Shown: positions 54,310 through 64,000 of the stretch, piece after piece | Layout: the number at the start of each line of letters is the position of its first letter | Position numbering within the stretch: the first letter of the stretch is position 1 | Assembly: GCA_963920635.1 (NCBI GenBank) | Contig: OY987308.1 | Span: 23,279,096 to 23,343,095 of the forward strand | Source of the DNA: Pseudeuparius sepicola | Taxonomy: Eukaryota; Arthropoda; Insecta; Coleoptera; Anthribidae | Length of the DNA: 64,000 bases | Direction of reading: 5' to 3' | Notes under the pieces: model-generated | Databases searched by the model: none | Told to the model about the DNA's origin: nothing | Seen by the model: the letters and a program-made list of their open reading frames with translations, nothing else | Translations under genes and position numbers: made by a program

Positions 54310-54800
54310 ATGTACTTGGTGCTCACTCTTCGACCGGTACCGGTAACAGCCGCTACCTCCGCAACCCGATATCTGCGGAGGAGGCGCTGAACCGCGCGAT
54401 TTTTGTTGCCCGAGCCAGTCGGTAGCGGAGATGGTACCGATCGAGAGGTGGTACCCTTGGGCACCGGCTCGTTACCGCCCGGTGTGCACGTGGCACCGAA
54501 AGTATTGTCTCCCTTCTTTGTTTCTTTCTTCGTCGCGCCGAATGTCGGCGGGGGGAGACGGGACACATACCTGAGGAGGAGAAGGAGACGACAGAGAGTC
54601 AGCGACCTGTGTGAGAACGCGGGAAGAAGAAGAGGCGCCCGCCTCGACGACGTGAAGTTGGGAGCGAGAGAAACCGAGCGAGGGCCGGTGGAATGCGAGC
54701 TTTCTGGGTTGCATGGAGCTCGGGAGGTTCTAGAAGGTGCTCGGGGAACGCCGAAGAAGAAGAAGCATGTCGTCGCGCTTGGGTTTTCCTTGTGGGCATT
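54310..54800 (-). promoter_or_regulatory. GC-rich island with candidate 5' UTR exon (minus)
   Basis: On the minus strand a pyrimidine-rich stretch (CGGTTTCTCTCGCTCCCAAC, then TCTCCTTCTCCTCCTCAG) is followed at about 54571 by GTATGTG, a good donor. The island is CpG-rich. A first noncoding exon of a minus-strand gene is plausible. It could even belong to the gene at 10319/1506, but nothing links them. Large ORFs on both strands are composition effects. Confidence 0.3.
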
Positions 54801-55095
54801 TCAATAACTTCAGAAACAGAGCGGGGTAGATGCTTGTGTTGGTTGAAACAACCGTTGAGGCTTCTACAAGCTTCTACAAATGGTTCTCGACGTGCTGAAG
54901 AGTCTGTTATCGTTTTTGAAGCTGCAAGAAATAAATTAAGCTCTGGTAGTGTGTTTCAGTTGCTTAAAAGACCCCTGCGAAGATGGTTTGGAAACAAAGA
55001 GAGATGCTTCACGATATTAAACGAGCCTTTGTAAAGGTTTAAAGACACTTTTTACGGATATTGATATGATCCACCCCCTTTATCTCCAGTTTCAA

Positions 55096-55128
55096 GGTGA
55101 AACCAAAGACAATCCCATCTGTCTTTGG
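55096..55128. repeat. Short hairpin
   Basis: CCAAAGACA and TGTCTTTGG flank a short spacer, an inverted repeat just before H3. Confidence 0.5.
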
Positions 55129-55140
55129 TGAAACTTAAAT

Positions 55141-55880
55141 AAAATTAATAGTAAAAAAAATGTTTTTAAAAACAAGCTTTTATCTAAATGCTCTGAAAAG
55201 AAGAAAATAAACTTTATAATAAATCAAACCAAGGCAAACCCATAATTTTGTTACATTATAAAATTGTATATGATATAAAAGCTTGTCGCGAGATTTTCGT
55301 GTTGTAAATTTCTTTTATAGAAAAATATATTTTCTAGTTAGAATTACTTTCAAGATATATATATTCTCGCGACAAGCATTTATATCATATACAATTTTAT
55401 AATGTAACAAAATTATGGGTTTGCCTTGGTTTGATTTATTATAAAGTTTATTTTCTTCTTTTCAGAGCATTTAAATAAAAGCTTGTTTTTAAAAATATTT
55501 TTACTATTAATTTTTTTTCAACTTTTTAGTTTTACTCTTCAAGTGCCCATTATTATGGGAAAAGAAAATGTAATCCGTCGTGTTGGAGCGGCGGCCATAT
55601 TGAATTTAGTGTGATGTCACTAACTTTATCGTCTTCTACTCTTCAAGCCCTTTCATTTGATACCCATATTAAGGGGGTTCCATCTTGTGGCGATGGCCAT
55701 TTTGAAAGTATTACAATATTGAGTATTGCATATTGTATTGTCACCGGAACTAAAGGTGTATGCAAAATTTCAGCTCAATCGGATGTCAGGAAGTGGTTCT
55801 AATTCAGCTTGCAAGATTTGACCTAAACATACATACATAGTTCACCATACAATAAAAGCTTGTAATAAAAAAATAGTTCC
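55141..55880. mobile_element. Hairpin element H3
   Basis: Arms 55142-55293 and 55364-55510 are inverted copies. The base has AAAACAAGCTTTTATCTAAA, and the tip has AAAAGCTTGTCGCGAGATTT. Between them is a middle (CAAACCAAGGCAAACCCATA) not shared with H1 or H2 but present in both arms. The tail contains GGCGGCCATATTGAATTTAG, TTACAATATTGAGTATTG, AAATTTCAGCTCAATCGGAT, a CATACATACATA run and terminal CAATAAAAGCTTGTAATAAA. This is the most complete single-unit copy. Confidence 0.85.
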
Positions 55881-56280
55881 ATTCAATTTTTAATTGTAAG
55901 TTCTCGTGTAAGTTCCTTCAATTAATAAATAATTTACTTTATTATCATACACAAAGAAGCTTCCGATGATAAGAAAAATAGAAAATAACAATAATTGTTT
56001 TAACAGATAGGTGACCAACAGTTGTAGGCATTTTCCCAATGATTATGCAAAATTTCCGCGGCATATGACGAATTCGAAATATTTACAGGAAATATAAATT
56101 TGAACAGATAAGAAATTATTGCGTTAACACTGTAATCTTCGACTCTGATATGGTCCCATAAGCTTTTAGTGTGTTAGTTTCCGAGAGAAGTGAAAATCGA
56201 ATGACCGAATTAAGTCCAAGAACGAATCAAACCCACAGAAGTCGGTATTACGTCTCTGTTATAAACAAGGGTATTACTGA
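55881..56280. other. Noncoding sequence, nothing recognised
   Basis: AT-rich, no repeat partner. Confidence 0.35.
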
Positions 56281-56700
56281 CGCCGATCTAAGAGAAACAA
56301 TGCCATGGTACAACTAGCATTCGGTAACGGTAATCTTAATCCTAATCGTGAGGTCAAATATGTCTTTCTTCGCGTCTGGTCTGCCATGGAATTCAGGGAT
56401 TCAGGTCCGTCAGCGGCAGGCCAGTTCTCCGCACGTGACCTCAGCGCAAGGGTGGGGGCGGTGTTGCCATATAGAACCCCCGGGATTCGGGTCAAATGTG
56501 CTTCAACGCCACCCTGTGATACCGGGGCGTATTCCGCCAAGTGTTGGAAAGGGTTGAATCGCGATGACATCCTTGAAAATTGTCTTGGAGTCCGTGTAGA
56601 CCTCTGTACCTTTAATAATAAAGGAGTTGGGATCACCCTGTATACCGCCTGCACCAGCACTAAAGACCTGTGCAAAATAAAAACTACATAAAATTATTTG
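56281..56700. other. GC-balanced segment open on both strands
   Basis: A plus-strand frame (56305-56691, 128 codons) and a minus-strand frame (56274-56675, 133 codons) overlap. Neither shows a recognisable domain. A CACCCTGTATA terminus lies inside near 56635, which argues against a conserved gene. On the minus strand TTTATTTTGCACAG near 56667 could be an acceptor. Confidence 0.3.
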
Positions 56701-56940
56701 AACCTGTCACAGATATATTTGTGATATCTCCTATTGATTTCCAAACATACAAAAAAGCCACAATTCAAATTGCCAATATAGGGTTAAAAATGGAGGCGAA
56801 TTCTATCTCTTTTTCGTTCCCTGCTCCTTGCCATGCGCAGTAGGGCTAAAAGTGGTATCTGTTATATGCAGCTGCCCGAGGCAAATAAACCACACGAGTC
56901 ATAAAAATAACTTCAGTGCCTAGGTACATATTATATTTTT

Positions 56941-59900
56941 TTATTAGGCGAAAAAATAATCATAAGGGATCACCCGTCCATGAACCAACTGCGCGCGGCG
57001 TTGCTTGACTTTAACGATCGCTCTACCCAAGTCAAGTATGAGGAGGCACGGCGCTTCCCAACAGAAACTCCAAACTGCTGCCTGTTGTGCAGCCTCCATG
57101 AAAAATAGATTGATATCCAAACCTACTAAAATATTTATACTGAAAGATTGCGCTGCTATAGGTAACAATTTCGCAATGTGTACGAAAAGTTAAATAGGCC
57201 TTTATTGGCCGGGCTTTGAATATTTGGTCACTTTTGACGGGCGATGGCTCCGCGTCTGATGTTTGTTGTTTACATCTCGTCAAGGCCTACTTATAGAAAA
57301 AATCGTACGATAATGGGCTACTTCAGTGCCGATTTTTGAGCTTCTAATGGCAATTTTGAGACACTTCACTGCCGATTTAAAGAAAAAAACGTTTCGTACA
57401 AATTTTAAAAGTGAAATGGTAAGCAGGGGTTTATTTTTTATTTAAATGTGGGAATAGTATGTTTCATTACGAGTCTGGAAATAAAGATTTTTCCGTGCGC
57501 GCGTGACAAATTCCCGGGAAGTCATGCAAGCACGGAAAAATCTATTTCTGGACGTGTAATGAACGATATTTTTCATTATACTTCTTTGAAAACGGAAACT
57601 TAAAACATTTTATCGGCATATTATAATAAATTTAATTGACAAAAAATAAACAATGCAGGCAATATAGTGTTTGCTATGTATGATGCGTTTACATGGTTAC
57701 TCTCAAATTATTTCAAAGGTGCTTTGCTGTAAATTAGTTACTGTCAGATAATGTGAATAAAACGTCAAAAATATTACAGAAATGTATCTAAATATTGAAA
57801 CACTTACGAATTAAAATACAAAATAGGTACATGTTAAATATCAGAGAGCATATAGAGTTTCTTAAATTTAGTTTACTTTGCTGTATATTTATATTTTAAA
57901 GCCATATATTCGGTATTTTTATTCAGCGCACGGAAAGTTTTTCCATGCGCTGTTTCCGTGCGCTAGCCCGAAAAACCCCATCTTTCATTATTGCTAAAAC
58001 AGATGAAAATTAAGGTGTTTTCAAAGAACTATAATAAAAAAAGTTTTATTAGGCAAAAAAACGCGCGGCGTTGCTTGACTTTGACGATCGCTCTACCCAG
58101 GTCAAGTATGACGAGGCACGGCGCTTACCAACAGAAACTCCAAAACTGCTGCCTGTTGTGCAGCCTCCATGAAAAATAGATTGATATCCAAACCTACTAA
58201 AATATTTATACTGAAAGATTGCGCTGCTATAGGTAACAATTTCGCAATGTGTACGAAAAGTTAAATAGGCCTTTATTGGCCGGGCTTTGAATATTTGGTC
58301 ACTTTTGACGGGCGATGGCTCCGCGTCTGATGTTTGTTGTTTACATCTCGTCAAGGCCTACTTATAGAAAAAATCGTACGATAATGGGCTACTTCAGTGC
58401 CGATTTTTGAGCTTCTAATGACAATTTTGAGACACTTCACTGCCGATTTAAAGAAAAAAACGTTTCGTACAAATTTTAAAAGTGAAATGGTAAGCAGGGG
58501 TTTATTTTTTATTTAAATGTGGGAATAGTATGTTTCATTACGAGTCTGGAAATAAAGATTTTTCCGTACGCGCGTGACAAATTCCCGGGAAGTCATGCAA
58601 GCACGGAAAAATCTATTTCTGGACGTGTAATGAACGATATTTTTCATTATACTTCTTTGAAAACGGAAACTTAAAACATTTTATCGGCATATTATAATAA
58701 ATTTAATTGACAAAAAATAAACAATGCAGGCAATATAGTGTTTGCTATGTATGATGCGTTTACATGGTTACTCTCAAATTATTTCAAAGGTGCTTTGCTG
58801 TAAATTAGTTACTGTCAGATAATGTGAATAAAACGTCAAAAATATTACAGAAATGTATCTAAATATTGAAACACTTACGAATTAAAATACAAAATAGGTA
58901 CATGTTAAATATCAGAGAGCATATAGAGTTTCTTAAATTTAGTTTACTTTGCTGTATATTTATATTTTAAAGCCATATATTCGGTATTTTTATTCAGCGC
59001 ACGGAAAGTTTTTCCATGCGCTGTTTCCGTGCGCTAGCCCGAAAAACCCCATCTTTCATTATTGCTAAAACAGATGAAAATTAAGGTGTTTTCAAAGAAC
59101 TATAATAAAAAAAGTTTTATTAGGCAAAAAAACGCGCGGCGTTGCTTGACTTTGACGATCGCTCTACCCAGGTCAAGTATGACGAGGCACGGCGCTTACC
59201 AACAGAAACTCCAAAACTGCTGCCTGTTGTGCAGCCTCCATGAAAAATAGATTGATATCCAAACCTACTAAAATATTTATACTGAAAGATTGCGCTGCTA
59301 TAGGTAACAATTTCGCAATGTGTACGAAAAGTTAAATAGGCCTTTATTGGCCGGGCTTTGAATATTTGGTCACTTTTGACGGGCGATGGCTCCGCGTCTG
59401 ATGTTTGTTGTTTACATCTCGTCAAGGCCTACTTATAGAAAAAATCGTACGATAATGGGCTACTTCAGTGCCGATTTTTGAGCTTCTAATGACAATTTTG
59501 AGACACTTCACTGCCGATTTAAAGAAAAAAACGTTTCGTACAAATTTTAAAAGTGAAATGGTAAGCAGGGGTTTATTTTTTATTTAAATGTGGGAATAGT
59601 ATGTTTCATTACGAGTCTGGAAATAAAGATTTTTCCGTACGCGCGTGACAAATTCCCGGGAAGTCATGCAAGCACGGAAAAATCTATTTCTGGACGTGTA
59701 ATGAACGATATTTTTCATTATACTTCTTTGAAAACGGAAACTTAAAACATTTTATCTGCATATTACAATAAATTTAATTGACAAAAAATAAACAATGCAG
59801 ACAATATAGTGTTTGCTATGTATGATGCGTTTACATGGTTACTCTCAAATTATTTCAAAGGTGCTTTGCTGTAAATTAGTTATTGTCAGATAAGGTGAAT

Positions 59901-60187
59901 AAAACGTCAAAAATATTACAGAAATGTATCTAAATATTGAAACACTTACGAATTAGAATACAAAATAGGTACATGTTAAATATCAGAGAGCATATAGAGT
60001 TTCTTAAATTTAGTTTACTTTGCTGTATATTTCTATTTTAAAGCCATATATTCGGTATTTTTATTCGGCGCACGGAAAGTTTTTCCATGCGCTGTTTCCG
60101 TGCGCTAGCCCGAAAAACCCCATCTTTCATTATTGCTAAAACAGATGAAAATTAAGGTGTTTTCAAAGAACTATGATAAAAAAAAGT
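56941..60187 (+). repeat. Tandem array of three ~1.07-kb units containing R
   Basis: Unit 1 is 56941-58045 (with about 35 extra bases near its start), unit 2 is 58046-59116, unit 3 is 59117-60187. Units 2 and 3 are exactly 1,071 bp apart and almost identical, with a few changes in the last third of unit 3. Each begins TTATTAGGC, then the R core (first ~400 bp), then AGATTTTTCCGT(G/A)C with inverse GCACGGAAAAATCT, and closes with GCGCACGGAAAGTTTTTCCA and TGTTTTCAAAGAACTAT. Unit 1 is slightly more diverged, so the last duplication is recent. Confidence 0.95.
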
Positions 60188-61261
60188 ATTCCCTACCGCG
60201 ACTAGCGCGCTTGGAAACAGAAAATACAAGAGTAAAAAAGTTTCTAAACTATTTGGTCTGCTAAGCACTAATCTTTGTTTTTAAATAAACTAAATAAGCC
60301 GCTGTTAACCGTTTTTGAGAAAAAACAACACCAAATTTGTAGGGGAGGCTTTAATCGAAAATTTTTACACGAAAGTCCCCCTTAAAACCGCATCATTATT
60401 GAACACCCTGTATATGACCCGACTAGCCCATTGTTGCAACCATTGGTGAAATTTCATACATTGTAGCATAATATTCGGAATAATTCAGAATCCAGATATC
60501 GAATAGAGGGCTGTACTAAATTGATAGTTAAAGCAGGAAACAAATAAATAAGCAATGATTATTAAAAAAATTATGTCACGTGCGTCAAGGTAATGTTTTT
60601 AGCTACTCAACGGTCAAGGATTTATTTAGAATACATTACGTTAACACTTTTCATTGCATAATTTTTTCTATTTCTCGTAGAGTCAGTGTGCGCATATATA
60701 CATATAGCTTTTTTAGGAGATATGTTTATCTCATCGCATGTCACGTTTGTTTATAGTACAATTTTATATTCCCCTTGGAATTTTACTGCACAGTTTAGGA
60801 ATATTCCGATCTAAAGGAATTTTTGTTTGGGTACTTACATTCGACGGGTCGAACATGCTTTTGTTTACGAACAAAATGACGCGCACCTATTTTGTCGTTA
60901 CGTGACGAAAAATCTGGGGTCACATCTGGGTGTTCTGGCGTGATGAACCTTCGGAATCATCGCTATGTTAAAACCGAAGTGAAAAAAAAAATGAATATTG
61001 AAGGTGTATCGAGTTACTTTACCTTTGTTTGCAGCCTTGCGTTTCCTGTTTTTTTCACTGATCATGTTTCTGTTTAAAACTCCATGTATTGTGTCACAGC
61101 AAAGTCTGGACACCACAAACAGACCCATCAAAACGATATAAAAGATAACATGTCAACAACTCTCTCAGAGCCCAGAAACACTTATTAAAAAATCACTGCT
61201 CTTTCATATGAATAAAGAAAATGTTATTTATGTACCAAGGCCCTGAAGTTCAACATTATAT
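60188..61261. other. Noncoding sequence
   Basis: A lone terminus GAACACCCTGTATA is near 60401. Short frames at 60892-61131 lack support. Nothing else recognised. Confidence 0.35.
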
Positions 61262-61598
61262 CGCTCTACCTAGGTCAAGTATGACGAGGCACAACGCTTC
61301 CCAACAGAAACTCCAAACTGCTGCCTGTTGTGCAGCCTCCATGAAAATAGATTAATATTCAAACCTACTAAAATATCTATAATGAAAGATTGCGCTGCTA
61401 TAGCTAACAATTTTGCAATGTGTACGAAAATTTAAATGGGACTTTATTGGCCGGGTTTTGAATATTTGGTCGCTTTTGACGAGCGAAGGCTCCGCGACTG
61501 ACGTTTGACGTTTACATCTCGCCAAGGCCTACTTATTGAAAAAATCGCTACTTCAATGCCGTTTTCTGAGCTTTTAATTACGATTTTGAGACACTTCA
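61262..61598 (+). repeat. Dispersed repeat R, copy 6 (interrupted)
   Basis: CGCTCTACCTAGGTCAAGTA, CTGCTGCCTGTTGTGCAGCC and TTGACGAGCGAAGGCTCCGC identify it as R. It diverges more than the tandem copies. The match stops at GAGACACTTCA, where the MITE begins. Confidence 0.85.
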
Positions 61599-61599
61599 G

Positions 61600-62150
61600 T
61601 AGATGGCGCCACCATCGATCGTATCAAAGGGGAGATGCAACGTTGCCAGTTTGCGCGCAAAGTCACTATCCGAACTGAATATAGGTAGAATGTAAAATAG
61701 AAATTATAAATATTCAGATTCTTTTAACTTCCGATTTTAACGATTGTAAAATTTTTGTGTCCACATTTTTGCGTCTCCCTGTACACAAATCGACTTGCAG
61801 ACAGTTGAATACCGGCAAGGCCGACTTATTCTCGATTGGATCCAAAGATGTTCGTTGTTTTTCCAACTAGATTCGCACTTTTAGTCGTGGTTCAGTCAAG
61901 TATACCATCCTGTACAGAAGTTAATTTTCAAGTTGTTGTGTTATTCTCAACTCCCATTTTTCTTCTGGCATCAGCGCATAGTTACCGGTTTTACACAAAA
62001 AGAAAAGCGTATAATATCAATTTTTAGGTTCTTAATGCAACATTTGAATATTTTTATTTTACATCCTCTTCAGTGTGGCTAGGGAGTTTTCGCACAACTT
62101 GACAACGTTGCACCACTCCTTTGTCAAGGTGGATGGTGGCGCCATCTACC
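61600..62150. mobile_element. MITE with TAGATGGCGCCACCAT ends
   Basis: AGTAGATGGCGCCACCATCG and GATGCAACGTTGCCAGTTTG at the left are mirrored by CTTGACAACGTTGCACCACT and GGATGGTGGCGCCATCTACC at the right. TIRs are about 60 bp with several mismatches. It sits inside R copy 6. Internal 430 bp are noncoding. Confidence 0.8.
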
Positions 62151-62848
62151 GAACTAACTTGACGTATCTGACATAAAAGAATACCATCATGGCCGTCATA
62201 ACAATAACCGATCATATACCATTATTTTCTAAAGCTGGAAAACTTTCGGGGCGAAACTGAGTGTCTAGGAACGTATTTAGGAGCTCGTTGAGGAACCTCG
62301 GATTTGCCGAACTCAATATTCTTCGGAGTCAGCGACGTAGGCAGGCGACGACCTTATTTTAGTCATTTTTTGTCTGGGGGCAGGGCGGGCATTAAGAAAA
62401 ATGTCGACGGCAAAAATCCCCATCAGGATGAAGTAGATACGTTTAGTTTCGATATCGGTACGGTTCTGTACGGAAATAATGAGAGACCAGACGATAATCC
62501 TGCTGCGTAGGTGTGCGTGAAGCGATCGACGTAGATTGGTTCGGTATTTATCCAATATACAAACGGTATGTAGTTCGGTCAACGATATAAATACTCTTGA
62601 CAGAAAAATACGTTGTTAGGTACAGACACCACAACAGTGGTAATAAGTATCAATATGATGGTGCAGTAAATCTGGCTACTCTACATCATGTGTGCATTTC
62701 ATTCAGATCAGATAATTATACCCGGAGATAAAAGGAAATTTACATGAGACTTTCACCGTTGACCGACGTATTTGTAAGACTGCTCACGGCTACAGCTTAA
62801 TATTCTGGAATATAGATCCCCAGGAAGGAGTCAAAGCTCTACAGGGTG
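62151..62848. other. Unique sequence, partly GC-balanced
   Basis: Overlapping frames on both strands at 62304-62582, no motif recognised. CCCCAGGAAGGAGTCAAAGC at 62819-62838 matches the start of the 8936-9270 fragment, then the foldback begins. Confidence 0.35.
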
Positions 62849-64000
62849 TCTACTTTTAAGTGTATACAAATCAATAAAAAATGTATTTTGTGAGATATTT
62901 TCAAAAACCTTTTTTTGTTTGAAAGGCCTTCAAAAACCGCTTCTTTTGACCTTCCTGTCATTTTCAAAATGAAAATCCAGGGCCGGCTGCGATTTTTTTA
63001 TATCCCCGATTTTCGCGAAAACCTTTTAGCGTTTTTTTTTATTTAAAATCTGACCCCACAGCGTTAATCAGAACATCACAAAACCCTTATATACCAAATT
63101 CGAATAAAAAATATACAGGGAGTTCCATTATGCAGGGTGTCAAAGTTGAGCAAAATAGGATTTTTAAAGGCATCTGCCAAGTCAAGTGTGCCTTGGAATC
63201 CCCTCAAAACAGTTGAATGGTCAACAGGACCACTCAAGTTGTTGGTGTGCAAAGGTCCAATACGAAATATACAGAGTGCTCTTATCTGTTCCATCTCAAA
63301 TTACTGAATTTTTTGTAACTTTATACGGGTCAAAAATCGAGTATATCAAAACCGCTCCACATACTATAAACGAACTAAATCTAAAAAATACAGAAGCCTG
63401 CCTGTCAGTAAGTCCATATCAGTTAAGGTGGCTGGTGTGTCACAACAGGAAACGCACAGAAAATGTATCATCTTAGACAGTGACTTTGTTGAGAAAGGCC
63501 CAATAATTTAAATTGTTTTTATTTGTTGGTTGGCATTTTGTAAAGAAATAAATTACTTTTGTGTTTATTATTATTTTTTCAATGATTCCAGAGCACTCCT
63601 GATCAGTGACCAGTATAAAGTTTAATAAAAATTCAGAATTTTGAGATGGCTTAGAGAAAAATACCCTGTATATTTTTGTAGTAAATCTTTTCACACCAAC
63701 ACTTTGAGTGGTCCTGTTGACCATGCAACTGTTTTGAAGGGATTCCATGGCACACTTGGCTCGTCAGATCTCTTTAAAATTCCTATTTTGCTCAACTTGA
63801 CACGGTGTAGAACCGAACACCCTCTACATTTTTTGTTCAAATTTAGTATATGGGGATTTTGGGGTGTCCTGATTAACACTGTTGCGTCAGATTTTAAATA
63901 AAAAAACGCTAAATGGTTTTTGTGAAAATCGGGGTATAAAAAAATCGTAGCCGTCCCTGGATTTGCATTTTGACAAAAGTAAAAACGCCAAAAGAAGCGT
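62849..64000. mobile_element. Three-level nested foldback element, copy 2 (cut by window end)
   Basis: Begins CTACAGGGTGTCTACTTTTA at the outer left, with the second level near 63113 (ATACAGGGAGTTCCATTATG) and the third near 63269 (ATACAGAGTGCTCTTATCTG). The inner right ends are near 63670 and 63825. The right outer arm runs into the window end. Order and orientation match 12947-14206 with scattered differences. The innermost core (GCCTGTCAGTAAGTCCATAT region) also matches. Confidence 0.88.

Noticed and set aside
56305..56691. 128-codon plus-strand ORF
   Set aside because: An equally long antisense frame exists, a transposon terminus lies inside, and no motif is recognised. Kept only as an open segment.
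58049..59425. Identical 101-codon frames in two tandem units
   Set aside because: Identity reflects recent DNA duplication. The frame is not kept in other R copies and has no motif.

Overview
The window looks like a repeat-dense stretch of an insect (or other arthropod) nuclear genome. It is AT-rich, has no operons and no long intact ORFs, has spliced exon-like islands, and is packed with DNA transposons, foldback elements, satellites and retroelement debris. The evidence includes hAT, Mutator-like and Tc1/mariner-type pieces, a jockey/RTE-like reverse-transcriptase relic, a THAP first exon, a heat-shock-type promoter and a tRNA-Pro-derived pseudogene. I cannot name the species. No rRNA, CRISPR array or complete single-exon gene was found.

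Layout. 0-11 kb (minus strand): two exons of one host gene, 10319-10513 and 1506-1759, with matching splice phase. They encode a Gly/Ala/Gln/Tyr-rich low-complexity protein. The 8.6-kb intron between them holds a ~3-kb satellite (1845-4870), a MITE, an ~880-bp hairpin (6347-7226) and a dispersed coding fragment (8936-9270). 11-24 kb: foldback elements, a three-level nested inverted repeat (12947-14206), a TTF-zinc-finger hAT pseudogene (17504-17737), and a stack of elements inside one another (reverse-transcriptase relic, then repeat X, then a hAT-like element, then a hairpin element). 24-29 kb: a THAP-domain first exon (minus strand, 24795-24865), then two opposite-facing hAT deletion derivatives, each with its own perfect 8-bp target duplication and each carrying what reads as an hsp70-like promoter. 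A third hAT-like element (28564-29492) also has a perfect 8-bp duplication.

30-45 kb: a second hairpin element, a tandemly duplicated mariner relic, a second satellite (34583-36140), a possible 56-bp exon (36179-36234), and several foldbacks ending in TA-CAGGGTG (36557, 37719, 40421). 45-56 kb: copies of the same repeat families, a promoter-like NRF1/GC-box patch (~49.9 kb), a tRNA-Pro-like pseudogene (50692-50764), a Mutator-like element with ~100-bp near-identical TIRs and a perfect 9-bp duplication (52381-54300), and a third hairpin element (55141-55880). 56-64 kb: three tandem ~1.07-kb units (56941-60187) whose core is also dispersed elsewhere, a MITE (61600-62150), and a second copy of the nested foldback, cut by the window end.

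The host genes visible are only fragments. Most of what can be read is the history of the repeats: who inserted into whom, which families are recent, and several unusual self-complementary designs. Repeat boundaries come from reading by eye and are good to roughly 10-30 bp unless a target duplication is stated.
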